64,000 nucleotides of DNA from Serratia nematodiphila DZ0503SBS1 (GTDB taxonomy: Bacteria > Pseudomonadota > Gammaproteobacteria > Enterobacterales > Enterobacteriaceae). Location: contig NZ_JPUX01000002.1 of assembly GCF_000738675.1 (NCBI RefSeq), positions 62,001 through 126,000 of the forward strand, read 5' to 3'. The notes below the pieces were generated by a model. It was not told where the DNA came from. It saw only the letters and a list, made by a program, of their open reading frames with translations, and did no database searches. Of this stretch, positions 45,290 to 54,616 are shown piece after piece; within the stretch, counting starts at the first letter, position 1; each line of letters begins with the position of its first letter. Both the position numbers and the translations under genes were made by a program.

Positions 45290-45915
45290 GTCGCCTCCCC
45301 GCTGCGTTTCTCCATCAACACCCAGTCGGCCTGGCCGAACAGCAAGCCCAGCGAGGCGTAATGTTCTTCGCGCCGCACCTGAAAACCGCAGCGCTGATAC
45401 AGACGCTGCGCATCGACGTTGCGCCGGCTGACGTGCAGGCTCAGGCGCCGGCCTGCGCCTTGTTCGGCGGCGTAGTCATTCATCCACTGCAGCAGTCGCC
45501 TGCCCACCCCTTTGCCACGCTGACTCTCGGCCACCGCCAGGTAGGAAAGATACAGCTCATCGGCCGCCGGGGTGTGCTGCAACACCGCAATTTGCAGATA
45601 CATGCGCCAAACGTTCAGCCAGCCATAGCGGCGACACAGCCGCCAAATCGGCAAGGCGCGCGGACGCAGCCCGGCGCGGTTCTCGCCATCGATGGCATTC
45701 AGGGCAAAGGCCGCCACCACCTGTTCATCCTGTTTCACCACGAAGCTGCGCTCCCGGCTGCCGCTTTGCTTCCAACTCCACAGCCGATAGAACAGACGCC
45801 ACTGAAGGCGGGCGCTCAGATGGCGCGCGCGCTGGAATTTGTCGCAGAACGCGGCGTAGATCAACGCCGCCGTTTGCAGACGGTCAGCGTCGCGATAAGG
45901 CTCAATGTGCAACAT
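45277..45915 (-). CDS. GNAT-family N-acetyltransferase
   Basis: A 212-residue acetyltransferase. The acetyl-CoA motif is YLAVAESQRGKGVGRRLLQWMNDYA at ~128-152, followed by LHVSRRNVDAQRLYQRCGF. The N-terminal part, with many Arg and Trp residues, should form the acceptor site; the substrate is unknown. It lies 11 bases after the TetR gene and overlaps the hydrolase gene, so a shared repressor-controlled transcript is likely. Acetyltransferases coupled to TetR repressors often detoxify small molecules, but this is only suggestive. Confidence 0.82.
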   Translation of the reverse strand: MLHIEPYRDADRLQTAALIYAAFCDKFQRARHLSARLQWRLFYRLWSWKQSGSRERSFVVKQDEQVVAAFALNAIDGENRAGLRPRALPIWRLCRRYGWLNVWRMYLQIAVLQHTPAADELYLSYLAVAESQRGKGVGRRLLQWMNDYAAEQGAGRRLSLHVSRRNVDAQRLYQRCGFQVRREEHYASLGLLFGQADWVLMEKRSGEATCAE

Positions 45916-45926
45916 ATCAACCTCGA

Positions 45927-46496
45927 CTAGAGTTGGCGGTAGAGCAGTTGCTCCAACAGCCGCACCGGCGTGATCGCCTCCGGCGAAGGCGACGCGAAGA
46001 TAGCCTGCCGCCAGGCCTGGCTTTCGATCACGTCCAGCACCAGCTGCGCGAGCGGCAAGGGCGCTATCGCCGGCGCGATCTCGCCGATTTGCTGAGCCTC
46101 GGCGATCGTCGTCGCCAGCGCCTCAATCAACTGCCGCTGGTTGGCGCTGAACGGCTCGGCCAATGCCGGGTTGCGCGCCACTTCAGCCACAATTTCCGCC
46201 GACAGTTGCACATTGTCCGGTTCGGCGACAAAAGCGTGATAGGCGGTGAAAAAAGCCGACAGCGCCTGTTTCGGCCGCTTTTTCTCGGCCAGCAATGCGG
46301 CGGCGAACTCGGCGAATACGCCGTTTTCCAGCAGCGCGATCTCGCCGATCAGCGCCTCCTTGCCGGAAAAATGGTTATAGAGGTTGCCCACGCTGACGCC
46401 CGCCGCCTGGGCGATATCCCGCATGCTGGTCTGGTGAAATCCCTTATGGGTAAAGCTGTGCAGCGCAGCGTCGACAATCTTTTCTCGGTTTCCCAT
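45927..46496 (-). CDS. TetR/AcrR-family repressor
   Basis: A 189-residue repressor. The HTH region is IVDAALHSFTHKGFHQTSMRDIAQAAGVSVGNLYNHFSGKEALIGEIA, followed by a helical ligand domain. It is first in the operon with the GNAT and hydrolase genes. A 30-bp perfect palindrome lies 45 bases upstream of its start, so self-repression of the operon is the natural reading. The ligand is unknown. Confidence 0.9.
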   Translation of the reverse strand: MGNREKIVDAALHSFTHKGFHQTSMRDIAQAAGVSVGNLYNHFSGKEALIGEIALLENGVFAEFAAALLAEKKRPKQALSAFFTAYHAFVAEPDNVQLSAEIVAEVARNPALAEPFSANQRQLIEALATTIAEAQQIGEIAPAIAPLPLAQLVLDVIESQAWRQAIFASPSPEAITPVRLLEQLLYRQL

Positions 46497-46541
46497 CGGC
46501 AGCTCCCGAAACGGTGAAGGGGGGCGCCTGGCGCCATCGAA

Positions 46542-46571
46542 TAAATATGAACGAACGTTCGTTCATATTTA
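46542..46571. promoter_or_regulatory. 30-bp perfect palindrome, TetR-type operator
   Basis: The left half TAAATATGAACGAAC is followed by its exact complement. The core GAACGAACGTTCGTTC is typical of AcrR/TetR operators. It sits directly upstream of the TetR gene at 45927-46496, the obvious binder. Confidence 0.8.
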
Positions 46572-46640
46572 AGAATAGCATAGGCCGGTAAAATTGAACC
46601 GCGGCTCAACGGCGCAGAGATCGGTGGGAAGAGACAAACG

Positions 46641-46661
46641 CCGCCCCGCTTTCAGGGGCGG
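46641..46661 (-). terminator. Stem-loop after the chemotaxis transducer gene
   Basis: CCGCCCC-GCTTTCA-GGGGCGG forms a seven-base-pair stem 12 bases past the minus-strand stop at 46674. It is followed by a U-poor tract, so termination strength is uncertain. Confidence 0.5.
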
Positions 46662-46673
46662 TGCCCGGCAAAC

Positions 46674-47978
46674 TCAGTGCAGCGCGTCGCCCTGCTTCAC
46701 CGACGTAAACGCCTGCATCAGTTTCACGACGTCATGCATGCCGATGTTGACCTGGTTGATCACTTCTCCGGCGTCATGGGTCAATGCCACACCGCCGCCG
46801 GCCTGTTCCACGCAGGTCGCCATACCGGCGATCGCCGCCGCCACGCCTTGCTGGATAGACTTGGTCATGCGTTCGATCTCGGTCGCCGCCTTGCGCGACT
46901 GTTCCGCCAGCGTGCGCACCTCGTTGGCCACCACCGCAAAACCGCGCCCGTGCTCACCGGCATGGGCGGCTTCAATGGAGGCGTTAATCGCCAGCAGATT
47001 GGTTTGCGAGGCAATTTTACGAATGGCTTCGACGATGGTGCCGATCTGCTGAGAGCACTTGCCAAGCTCGGTGACCACGTCCGACGTTTCGCGCGCCGCC
47101 GCTTCGACCTGCTGCATGCCCTTCACCGCCTGCTGCACGATGACCGCGCCCTGCGCCGCCTGCCGGTCGGTATCGAGCGACAGATGATGCGCGTTGCGCA
47201 CCATCTCTTCTTCGTGCTGCTGCTGTTGCATCAACCGGGTGATGTCCTGGGCGATCTTCACCACTTTCACCACCTGGCCGTCGTTGTCGAGGATCGGGTT
47301 ATAGCTGGCCTCCAGCCAGACCCGTTCGCCGCGCCGGTTGACGCGCTCAAAACGCCCGGTGATGAACTCGCCGCGCGCCAGGCGCTGCCAGTGCCGCCGA
47401 TAGTCGTCGGAAGCGGCGAACGCCGGCGGGCACAGCACCGCATGCGACTGCCCGCACGCCTCATCCAGCCGATAGCCCATCAGCGCCAGCATATTGTCGT
47501 TGGCGCTGACAATGTCGCCCTGCGGCGTGAAAGAAATCATCGCCATCGAGCGATTCAGCGCCGCCAGCAGGCTGCGGTGTTCCTGCGCCTGGGTCACTCG
47601 CTCGGTCACTTCGCTGGCGATCTTGACGATTTCCACCACCTTACCCTGTTTATTCAGCACCGGCGCATAGGTGCCCTGCAGCCACACCGCCTCGCCGTTT
47701 TTCGCGATGCGCTTTATCGTGTCCGTGATGGGTTGCCCTTTATTCAGCGTCTCCCAATGTTCGCGATATAACGGGCTGGCGACATAATTAGGATCGCAGA
47801 AAATACGGTGATGCCGGCCTATCACGTCATCGCGTTGAAATCCGAGCGTGCTGAGAAAGAGATCGTTGGCGCGCAATACCGTGCCGTCGGGCGAGAATAC
47901 AATCATGGGAACGGCGTGTTCTATCGCGCTCAGTTCGGCGCCTTTGTGGGTAGTTAACTGACTGAATCGTAACAGCAT
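46674..47978 (-). CDS. Soluble PAS-PAS methyl-accepting chemotaxis transducer (BdlA-like)
   Basis: A 434-residue transducer without membrane helices. PAS domain 1 is ~18-130 ([23 protein letters not shown]) and PAS domain 2 is ~140-250 ([23 protein letters not shown]), each ending in a similar [11 protein letters not shown] / [11 protein letters not shown] block. The signalling domain (~265-434) holds the hairpin tip [43 protein letters not shown]. The layout matches BdlA of Pseudomonas aeruginosa, a biofilm-dispersal factor; aerotaxis or redox sensing through PAS is also possible. There is no obvious partner nearby. Confidence 0.88.
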   Translation of the reverse strand: MLLRFSQLTTHKGAELSAIEHAVPMIVFSPDGTVLRANDLFLSTLGFQRDDVIGRHHRIFCDPNYVASPLYREHWETLNKGQPITDTIKRIAKNGEAVWLQGTYAPVLNKQGKVVEIVKIASEVTERVTQAQEHRSLLAALNRSMAMISFTPQGDIVSANDNMLALMGYRLDEACGQSHAVLCPPAFAASDDYRRHWQRLARGEFITGRFERVNRRGERVWLEASYNPILDNDGQVVKVVKIAQDITRLMQQQQHEEEMVRNAHHLSLDTDRQAAQGAVIVQQAVKGMQQVEAAARETSDVVTELGKCSQQIGTIVEAIRKIASQTNLLAINASIEAAHAGEHGRGFAVVANEVRTLAEQSRKAATEIERMTKSIQQGVAAAIAGMATCVEQAGGGVALTHDAGEVINQVNIGMHDVVKLMQAFTSVKQGDALH

Positions 47979-48286
47979 AGGGTGTAGTCCTTGTGGCAGA
48001 TGATGGCGCTTTTCTTATTTTGTCTGGCCACATGCCGCGCCCACACGCAGACGTGCCATCGCGGAAGGTACGGGCAGCGCCGAACCTTCTGGTTATTGCT
48101 CTTAACCGGATTAAATTTATTTATTCAGTAAAGTAATTATTCGAATTTAAATAAACCAATAACCTAAGATTTTTATTATTAAATGCGTAATGAGAATAAC
48201 GTAAGTGATGAAAATTGAAAGGTAAAATGCGGATTTTTGTCGGCGCCGGCAGGATAACCGGCGCCGTTGAGCTAACACATCGCCTC
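47979..48286. other. Intergenic region between the transducer and DUF4214 genes
   Basis: A 308-base gap. The part next to the transducer gene should carry its promoter. Bases 48115-48230 are very AT-rich. CGGCGCCGG-CAGGATAA-CCGGCGCCG at 48241-48266 is a strong nine-base-pair hairpin 20 bases past the DUF4214 stop, without a U-run. I saw no gene. Confidence 0.6.
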
Positions 48287-51200
48287 TTACGCGACCAGCG
48301 GCTCCGGCTCGACCACCGTGCCGTTGAGCATGATTTCCGGCACATAGCGCAGTTCATTGAGCAAACTTTGATGGTCCTGCCCCAAGAGCAGGATGACGCT
48401 GTCCGCGGCATCCAGACGGTGGTCATCATTGTTATCGACAATGAGGTAGCTGCTGTTTTGCTCGCCGAGAACGCTGCTGACCCCGACCTTGGCGCTCAAT
48501 GCTCCAGGCTGACCGAGATCGAGCAACGCGGCCAACAGCTGGCTGGCGCTGCTGCCCTGTTCGGCCGTCAGGGCGCCGATTCTCGCCTCCACGCCTTGCG
48601 CATCGCTGACGCCATAATCCGCCAGCTTCCCGCCGCCGGCCCCCTGAGCGATCCGCAGACCTGAAAGCACATCGTCGATGCTGCCCTGCGTCAGCGAAAA
48701 GTCTTTTAACGTCACGCCTGACGCCGCCGTGCTGCTCTGCAGCGTAACGTGGCTTTTCCCTGCGCCGGCGACGATCGTCGTGTCTCCCTGCACGTTAAAT
48801 TGATCGCTGCCTCCTCCGCCTTTGACCAACAGCTGTTCGCCCTGTAGCCCAAGATCTTCCAGCAGCGGCGCCAATTTGGCCTGCGCGCCACCACTTAACG
48901 GCAGCAAGCCCAACATTTGAATGATCGTGCCGTCACCGCTGCCGCCATGAGAGGACGTCAGGGTGAACCCATTACCGGCAAAGGCCGAAGCGTCAACCTG
49001 GCGGACCTGAGTGTACCCCTCCGTTAGCGTCAGGTTGAAATTCGCGCCGCCGGACAACGTAATGTCTTGCACCTGATCATTTTGCCCCGTAAGCGTCAAG
49101 GCGCCATTTCCCCAGCCGCCGGTGTTAATGGCAACCAATGTCAATGGATTTTCATCGCCATGCGAGTCAAGCGCCAATGAGCCGGCATTACCGCGCCCGG
49201 AGAACAACAGGTCGAAACGATCGGTGGCATTCTCAAGGAAGGCTATCTCCAGCCGGCTGTCCGCATGATCACCGATGCCGCTGATTTCAAGGCGCGCCGC
49301 ATCGGCATTGGCGTTGATCACCTTGACGTTATCCGCCCACCCGGACAGCAACAATCCCTCACGGCCAAGCGCCTGCGCCGCCCGGCTCTGCACGACCGTC
49401 CCTCCGTCCGTTCCCTCTACGGTGGCGTTGCCGCTCAGCACCCCGTAGTCAAACACATGAGCGCTCGTCGCCAGCGCTTTCGTGCTGTAACCGTTCCAAC
49501 CGATTTGCGTCAGCGTAGCTTCCGCCTGGCCGATGTAACCCGCCATATCTATCTGTTCGAAATGACTGAAATTGGCGGCATTGCTGCTCACCGTACTGAT
49601 GCGCACGCCAAAAAGATCGAGCGTCGAGGTCATTTTGACGATCAGGTTGGCGGACAAAATATCGTGCCCGTCACCGCCATCGGCGCTGAATATCCACCCC
49701 ACATGATTGGCGCCGCCATCGGCATTGCCTCCCCACAGTAGGCTGTCATTGCCGTTGTTCAGAGAAAAGTGCCCTTGGGCGGCGGCGAGATCGGCCTGCG
49801 AAGTGAGCTGCACCCGATCGTCGCCATGGGTGCCATGCAATGTCACATTGGCATTGTTTACCGTCATCTCCACCCCATACCGAGCCGCAGGGTTATTATG
49901 CAGCCGGATATCCGCCGCAGCGTCGCCATTGACGATCAGGTAAGAAAGCTGCGAGGCATAGCTCAGGTCAACCGTAACGTCCGCGTCAGCATCCAGGAAC
50001 ACCCTGAACAGCACGGCGGTTTCCGCATTGCTCAGCGTATGGTGAGCATGCGTATTCACCGTACCCGACGCGTTGCCGCCGCCCTCGCTGGTGGCGAGAG
50101 AAGCAGTCGTTTTATACGCCAGGCTGGCGCCGACATCGCGCGCGAACATCCACTGTTCATACTGAACGTCACCTGCCGGCGGCGCATTGATCAGATCGGC
50201 GATCACCGCCTGCGTGACCAGTGCCTTGTCGCCGCCCAACGCCCGATAGTGTTCCAACTGCTGTTCATCCGCCGCCCGGCCATGCACCGCCTGATAGACG
50301 TGCTGAATAAAGTCGTCCCCCTGCAAACCACCGATCTGCGCCTGAAATTCCGGCGTCGCCAGAAGGGCCGAGACCAATTCGGTATAGCTCAAGGTGCCGG
50401 AGGCCAGCGTTTTGCTCCAATTGTCCAGCGAGACGCTGTCCACCGCCCGCTCGGGCAATGCACGGAACAGCGCCGCTATCTGCTCCAGATACTCGGTCGC
50501 CGGCAGTTCGCCCGGTGAATATTCCTGGCCCGCCGCATTGAAATGCTGTTGAGCCGCCGCATCTTCCGGCGCCACCACCCCGCGCAACTGCGCGATCATA
50601 TCCACCAGCAGATCGCCGCGCGTCGCGCCTTCCGCCAGCCGTTGCTGGTAAGCGGCCAGTTCAGGCGCCGTCGGCGGCCGTTCGAATCCCTGTGCGAACA
50701 GATGCAAAATGAAGTCATGATCGGAAAGATCGTTAAGCGGCAGGGTGGCAATCTTGCTCTGCGCCAACCCAGCCAGATCGCCCCCCTGATTGAGCAGCTT
50801 GCCGTCATGCGCAATTTCATCGGTCTGCCAGGGCGCTCGCAGCAGATAAAACATCGCCTGCGCGTCGCCGCTTCCGCCGGCGGCATCGGCGGCCGTGCCG
50901 GGGTACAAACCTTCAGCAATGCGCTGATCGAGCGCATCACGCTGCGCCAGCATCACCGGATCGTCCCCCAGATAGTTGAAGAGGTCGATGACGACGCTGG
51001 CGACAGCGCTGTTGAAATGCCCCTGTTGCAGTAAGGCATTGATGTAATCCGGATCGGGAGCGGTATTGTAAACGGAGAAATAAACCTGGCTGAGAATGTC
51101 GTATTCGCTTTGGCCGCTCATCCAACCGGCATCGGGTTGGCTCATTAAAATGCTGGCCATATAGGCGGGCGGCTGGCTGCCGATATCAAATGCGCTGTCG

Positions 51201-51289
51201 TAGTAATCGATTTCCGCCGCCGTCGGCAAACGCCCGAAAATGCCGATGATTAAGGCGCCGACCTCTTGTTGCGTAGCTAAAGGAATCAT
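48287..51289 (-). CDS. 1000-residue DUF4214 protein, probable type I-secreted surface protein
   Basis: There is no N-terminal signal peptide (MIPLATQQEVGALIIGIFGRLP). The first ~370 residues hold several DUF4214-like helical units, e.g. IFGRLPTAAEIDYY, LFAQGFERPPTAPELAAYQQRL and VYQAVHGRAADEQQLEHY. The remaining ~630 are beta-rich and Asn/Gly/Asp-rich, with degenerate RTX-like turns (HGTHGDDRVQL, LNNGNDSLLW, KGGGGSDQFNVQGD). The C-terminus EPEPLVA, acidic then hydrophobic, resembles a type I secretion signal. Size and layout recall Caulobacter RsaA and Serratia SlaA, an S-layer-like protein exported by the Lip ABC exporter. No exporter genes adjoin. Function as surface layer or adhesin is inferred. 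Confidence 0.75.
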   Translation of the reverse strand: MIPLATQQEVGALIIGIFGRLPTAAEIDYYDSAFDIGSQPPAYMASILMSQPDAGWMSGQSEYDILSQVYFSVYNTAPDPDYINALLQQGHFNSAVASVVIDLFNYLGDDPVMLAQRDALDQRIAEGLYPGTAADAAGGSGDAQAMFYLLRAPWQTDEIAHDGKLLNQGGDLAGLAQSKIATLPLNDLSDHDFILHLFAQGFERPPTAPELAAYQQRLAEGATRGDLLVDMIAQLRGVVAPEDAAAQQHFNAAGQEYSPGELPATEYLEQIAALFRALPERAVDSVSLDNWSKTLASGTLSYTELVSALLATPEFQAQIGGLQGDDFIQHVYQAVHGRAADEQQLEHYRALGGDKALVTQAVIADLINAPPAGDVQYEQWMFARDVGASLAYKTTASLATSEGGGNASGTVNTHAHHTLSNAETAVLFRVFLDADADVTVDLSYASQLSYLIVNGDAAADIRLHNNPAARYGVEMTVNNANVTLHGTHGDDRVQLTSQADLAAAQGHFSLNNGNDSLLWGGNADGGANHVGWIFSADGGDGHDILSANLIVKMTSTLDLFGVRISTVSSNAANFSHFEQIDMAGYIGQAEATLTQIGWNGYSTKALATSAHVFDYGVLSGNATVEGTDGGTVVQSRAAQALGREGLLLSGWADNVKVINANADAARLEISGIGDHADSRLEIAFLENATDRFDLLFSGRGNAGSLALDSHGDENPLTLVAINTGGWGNGALTLTGQNDQVQDITLSGGANFNLTLTEGYTQVRQVDASAFAGNGFTLTSSHGGSGDGTIIQMLGLLPLSGGAQAKLAPLLEDLGLQGEQLLVKGGGGSDQFNVQGDTTIVAGAGKSHVTLQSSTAASGVTLKDFSLTQGSIDDVLSGLRIAQGAGGGKLADYGVSDAQGVEARIGALTAEQGSSASQLLAALLDLGQPGALSAKVGVSSVLGEQNSSYLIVDNNDDHRLDAADSVILLLGQDHQSLLNELRYVPEIMLNGTVVEPEPLVA

Positions 51290-51458
51290 AATAAATCCCG
51301 TCAGTGTAATGGACTAAGTTCGCGGCATGGCTGCGCCGCGGCCTGTCTCCTACATCGCGAAGAGAGACATTGCACACTGCCTGGAGGGGTTTTTATAGGT
51401 ATGACTACAGTTAAGAAATGCTGATGCGATAAGTCAATAAAACGGGGAAAACCGATCC

Positions 51459-51486
51459 TCGGTATGGGACTTTGCTCCCATACCGA
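51459..51486 (-). terminator. rlmF terminator-like stem-loop
   Basis: TCGGTATGGGA-CTTTGC-TCCCATACCGA is a perfect eleven-base-pair stem 13 bases past the rlmF stop, followed on the minus strand by GGATCGGTTTTCCCC. Confidence 0.7.
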
Positions 51487-51499
51487 AGCACCTGAAGAC

Positions 51500-52465
51500 C
51501 TAGCGCCAGCGTTCGGCTGCCCAGGCGGCCTGTTGCTCGGCGTCGTGGAAGGTCCAGGCGACGAAGCGGCTGATCTTCTGCCCTTGCGCCATCTCGACGG
51601 TGCGCACCTCGGCCGCCCCCGCCACTTTCAGCGCATGGTAGATGGCCGGCAACGTGGTGTTTTTCGAGATAAGCGAGGTGAACCACAAGCAGTTGTTGGC
51701 CTTGCTGACGCTCTCTTCCACCATCTTGCGCACAAAGGCTTCTTCGCCGCCTTCGCACCACAGCTCGTTGTTCTTGCCGCCGAAGTTTTGCACCGGCTTG
51801 TCGGCCACTTCCCCTTTGCCCAGTTTATGCAGCTTGCGGCGGGTGCTGGCGCGCGCTTCCTGCTCGGACGCGTGGAACGGCGGGTTGCACAAGGTGGCGT
51901 CGAATTTCTCGGCCGCGCCGATGATGCCGCTAAAAATCAGCTCAGGCTGTTTTTGCAGCCGCAGACGCACGCTGTTGCGCAGCGTCGGGTTCATCTCGAC
52001 GATCATTTTGGCGGCGTTCAGCGACACCGGATCGATTTCGGAGCCGGTGAAACGCCAGCCGTATTCGCGCAGGCCGACGATCGGGTAAATGCAGTTGGCG
52101 CCGACGCCGACGTCGAGGATAGCCACGCCCTTGCCGCGCGGGATCTCGCCGCCGTTGCTGGTCGCCAGCAGATCCGCCAGGTGGTGCAGATAGTCGGCGC
52201 GGCCGGGGATCGGCGGGCACAGGTAATCAGCCGGAATATCCCAGTGTTCGATGCCGTAAAAGTGTTGCAGCAACGCACGGTTGAGCATTTTCACCGCCGC
52301 CGGATCGGCGAAGTCCACCGAGACATCGCCCCAGGCGTTCGGTTTTACGAACGGCGCCAACGCCGGGCAGCTGGCGATCAGCGCCGGGAAGTCGTAGCGC
52401 GAACGATGACGGTTGCGCGGATGCAGGCCGCTTTTCTGCTGCGGGAAGGTTTTCTTTTTTTCCAC
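51500..52465 (-). CDS. rlmF: 23S rRNA (adenine-1618-N6)-methyltransferase
   Basis: A methyltransferase modifying A1618 of 23S rRNA. The conserved part begins [20 protein letters not shown] and includes [18 protein letters not shown], the SAM site [16 protein letters not shown], and the catalytic ATLCNPPFH. The only upstream ATG (52585) would add 40 unconserved residues and overlap the divergent gene's start, so I prefer the GTG at 52465 (321 residues); this is less certain than the rest. The E. coli protein is ~308 residues. It lies in the E. coli ybiO-rlmF neighbourhood, here separated from ybiO by 7 kb. Confidence 0.93.
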   Translation of the reverse strand: MEKKKTFPQQKSGLHPRNRHRSRYDFPALIASCPALAPFVKPNAWGDVSVDFADPAAVKMLNRALLQHFYGIEHWDIPADYLCPPIPGRADYLHHLADLLATSNGGEIPRGKGVAILDVGVGANCIYPIVGLREYGWRFTGSEIDPVSLNAAKMIVEMNPTLRNSVRLRLQKQPELIFSGIIGAAEKFDATLCNPPFHASEQEARASTRRKLHKLGKGEVADKPVQNFGGKNNELWCEGGEEAFVRKMVEESVSKANNCLWFTSLISKNTTLPAIYHALKVAGAAEVRTVEMAQGQKISRFVAWTFHDAEQQAAWAAERWR

Positions 52466-52583
52466 CGTGACGGGCTCTCTTGAAGGTATTTCCGGCGCGT
52501 AAGATAACACATCCGGCCCGGAATGGCGCAGCGGCGGGAAACCCGGCACAATGAAAGCTTCATCGATTGCCACAGGGGCCCCC

Positions 52584-53213
52584 ATGAGCCGTGAATCTCG
52601 TTATTATTATGAACCCGCCGCCGGCCACGGCCTGCCGCACGATCCGCTGAACGCCATCGTCGGCCCGCGCCCCATCGGCTGGATCTCTTCCCGCAGCACC
52701 GCCGGCTTGCGTAATCTGGCGCCCTACAGCTTTTTCAACTGCTTCAACTACCGCCCGCCAATCATCGGTTTCGCCAGCACCGGCTGGAAAGACAGCGTGG
52801 CGAATATCGTGGAAACCGGCGAGTTCGTCTGGAACCTGGCGACGCGCCCGTTGGCGGAAGCGATGAACAACAGTTCCATCAACCTGCCGCGCGGTGAGGA
52901 CGAATTCGCCTTCGCCGGCGTCACGCCGCTGCCCGGGCGCCGGGTCAAAGCCGAGCGCGTGGCCGAAAGCCCGGTGAACTTCGAATGCCGCCTGACCCAA
53001 TGCATTCAGCTGCAAACCGCCGCAGGGGAACAGGTGGAGACCTGGCTAGTGTTGGGCGAAGTGGTGGCGGTGCATCTCGATCCGGCGCTGCTGGATGAAC
53101 ACGGCGTTTACCAGACCGCCGCCGCCGAACCGATCCTGCGCGCCGGCGGCCCGAGCGCCTACTACGGCATTTCGGAACAGCACCGGTTCGACCTGACGCG
53201 CCCGACGCGCTGA
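52584..53213 (+). CDS. Flavin reductase-family (FMN-binding split barrel) protein
   Basis: A 209-residue flavin-binding protein. The start is the ATG at 52584 after CAGGGG. The motif [43 protein letters not shown] is the FMN-binding core, and [22 protein letters not shown] follows as in the family. Such proteins reduce FMN with NAD(P)H or act as small flavoprotein oxidoreductases; the partner is unknown. It is divergent from rlmF with a short shared promoter region. Confidence 0.86.
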   Translation: MSRESRYYYEPAAGHGLPHDPLNAIVGPRPIGWISSRSTAGLRNLAPYSFFNCFNYRPPIIGFASTGWKDSVANIVETGEFVWNLATRPLAEAMNNSSINLPRGEDEFAFAGVTPLPGRRVKAERVAESPVNFECRLTQCIQLQTAAGEQVETWLVLGEVVAVHLDPALLDEHGVYQTAAAEPILRAGGPSAYYGISEQHRFDLTRPTR

Positions 53214-53380
53214 TCGTCTCCCCCCGTTTATCTCGGATGTAAACGGGGGATTAACAATCAAAAAATCTGAACAAAACTATCAACACTCTCCGATTTCATC
53301 CCGCCTGTCACTGCGCAATAATCTTCCCATCGAAAGGCAACACCCTTTCTCCCTAATTCACTTTGACAGGAATGACCAAC

Positions 53381-53641
53381 ATGAAAACCATCAAAACTTT
53401 TGCTGCCGCTATCGCCCTAGCTACCGTTTCTTTCACCACTTTCGCCGCTGAACACGTCAGCGCGCAGGATGCCGCCCAATTCGAAAAAGCCGGCGTGATC
53501 GTCGCCAGCGGCGCGACCGACCTGAGCAGCTTGAAATCCCAGTTGGCCGCCAAAGCCGATGCGGCGGGCGCCAAGGCTTTCACCATCACCTCCACCAGCG
53601 GCAATAACCTGATGCACGCCACCGCGGTTATCTACAAATAA
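53381..53641 (+). CDS. YdgH/BhsA/McbA-like periplasmic stress protein (DUF1471)
   Basis: An 86-residue secreted protein. The start is the ATG at 53381 (MKTIKTFAAAIALATVSFTTFA signal, cut before AEHVSAQDA). The DUF1471 fold shows as FEKAGVIVASGATDLSSLKSQLAAKADAAGAKAFTITSTSGNNLMHATAVIYK. E. coli has mcbA of this family close to rlmF, so this is likely its counterpart, although the many paralogues make naming unsafe. Members affect biofilm formation and stress resistance. Confidence 0.88.
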   Translation: MKTIKTFAAAIALATVSFTTFAAEHVSAQDAAQFEKAGVIVASGATDLSSLKSQLAAKADAAGAKAFTITSTSGNNLMHATAVIYK

Positions 53642-53662
53642 TCGCCGCCCCAGACGTCAAAA

Positions 53663-53696
53663 AGCCCGCCGGCTATCACCCCGGCGGGCTTTTTTT
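53663..53696 (+). terminator. Terminator of the DUF1471 gene
   Basis: AGCCCGCCGG-CTATCACC-CCGGCGGGCT followed by a run of T, a textbook intrinsic terminator 22 bases after the stop. Confidence 0.95.
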
Positions 53697-53805
53697 ATGT
53701 TCGCGTGCGTCAGCGCTGAATGGGTACGACAGCGAGTTTTTTGCCGTCCGCTTTGTCCGCACCCCACGCGTAAACGAGCCGGAAAATTCTGTCACCAACA
53801 GGCAG

Positions 53806-53827
53806 AACCCCTGTATTCAGTGGGGTT
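53806..53827 (+). other. Small hairpin upstream of the carbonic anhydrase gene
   Basis: AACCCC and GGGGTT pair around a ten-base loop, followed by TGCACACACATTTTTTT. It could be a weak terminator or a leader structure. Confidence 0.3.
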
Positions 53828-53917
53828 TGCACACACATTTTTTTACCTGCCCATAGCTGGACTAACGGGAGAGGATGATTATCATGTTACGCAGACTACA
53901 GATGCAGAGAGCGTTGT

Positions 53918-54553
53918 ATGCAACATATCATTGAAGGTTTCCTCAGTTTCCAGAAAGAGATTTTCCCGCAGCGCAAGGAACTGTTCCGCAGCCTTGCCTC
54001 CAGCCAAAATCCCAAAGCGCTGTTTATCTCATGCTCTGACAGCCGTTTAGTGCCCGAGCTGGTCACACAGCAAGAACCTGGGCAGCTTTTCGTTATCCGT
54101 AACGCCGGCAACATCGTCCCTTCCTTCGGCCCGGAGCCGGGCGGCGTCTCTGCCACCATCGAGTATGCAGTGGTGGCGTTGGGAGTTACCGATATCGTGA
54201 TTTGTGGCCACTCGAACTGCGGCGCCATGAAGGCTATCGCGTCCTGCCAGTGCCTCGACCCCATGCCTGCGGTAGCTCACTGGCTGCACTATGCCGATGC
54301 GGCAAAAGCGGTGGTCGAGAAGAAAACGTGGCATAGCGAAACAGACAAAGTTAACGCTATGGTGGAAGAGAACGTTATAGCTCAGCTAAATAATATCAAA
54401 ACCCACCCTTCTGTGGCGGTGGGTCTGCGCAACAGCGGGCTGCGCCTGCACGGCTGGGTGTACGATATCGAAAGCGGCGAAATTCGCACGCTGGATAGAA
54501 ACACCAAGAGCTTCGTGTCTTTGGCCGATAATCCCGACGTCTATTTCGAATAA
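53918..54553 (+). CDS. Beta-class carbonic anhydrase
   Basis: A 211-residue enzyme that interconverts CO2 and bicarbonate. Zinc ligands are in [15 protein letters not shown] (Cys and Asp) and [11 protein letters not shown] (His and Cys). The opening [20 protein letters not shown] and [20 protein letters not shown] near the end match the CynT-like branch rather than Can. No cyanase gene adjoins. Two starts compete for ribosomes: GAGAG lies before the ATG at 53918, while a 16-codon frame from 53884 overlaps it. The gene ends at a bidirectional terminator. Confidence 0.93.
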   Translation: MQHIIEGFLSFQKEIFPQRKELFRSLASSQNPKALFISCSDSRLVPELVTQQEPGQLFVIRNAGNIVPSFGPEPGGVSATIEYAVVALGVTDIVICGHSNCGAMKAIASCQCLDPMPAVAHWLHYADAAKAVVEKKTWHSETDKVNAMVEENVIAQLNNIKTHPSVAVGLRNSGLRLHGWVYDIESGEIRTLDRNTKSFVSLADNPDVYFE

Positions 54554-54580
54554 AATCACGCCTGGTTTTAACCATTAAAT

Positions 54581-54608
54581 AAAATCCACGCTTCCGCGTG
54601 GATTTTAC
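54581..54608. terminator. Bidirectional terminator between carbonic anhydrase and M3 peptidase genes
   Basis: AAAATCCACGC-TTCC-GCGTGGATTTT, a perfect eleven-base-pair stem with A and T ends for both strands. Confidence 0.92.
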
Positions 54609-54616
54609 TGTCAGCC

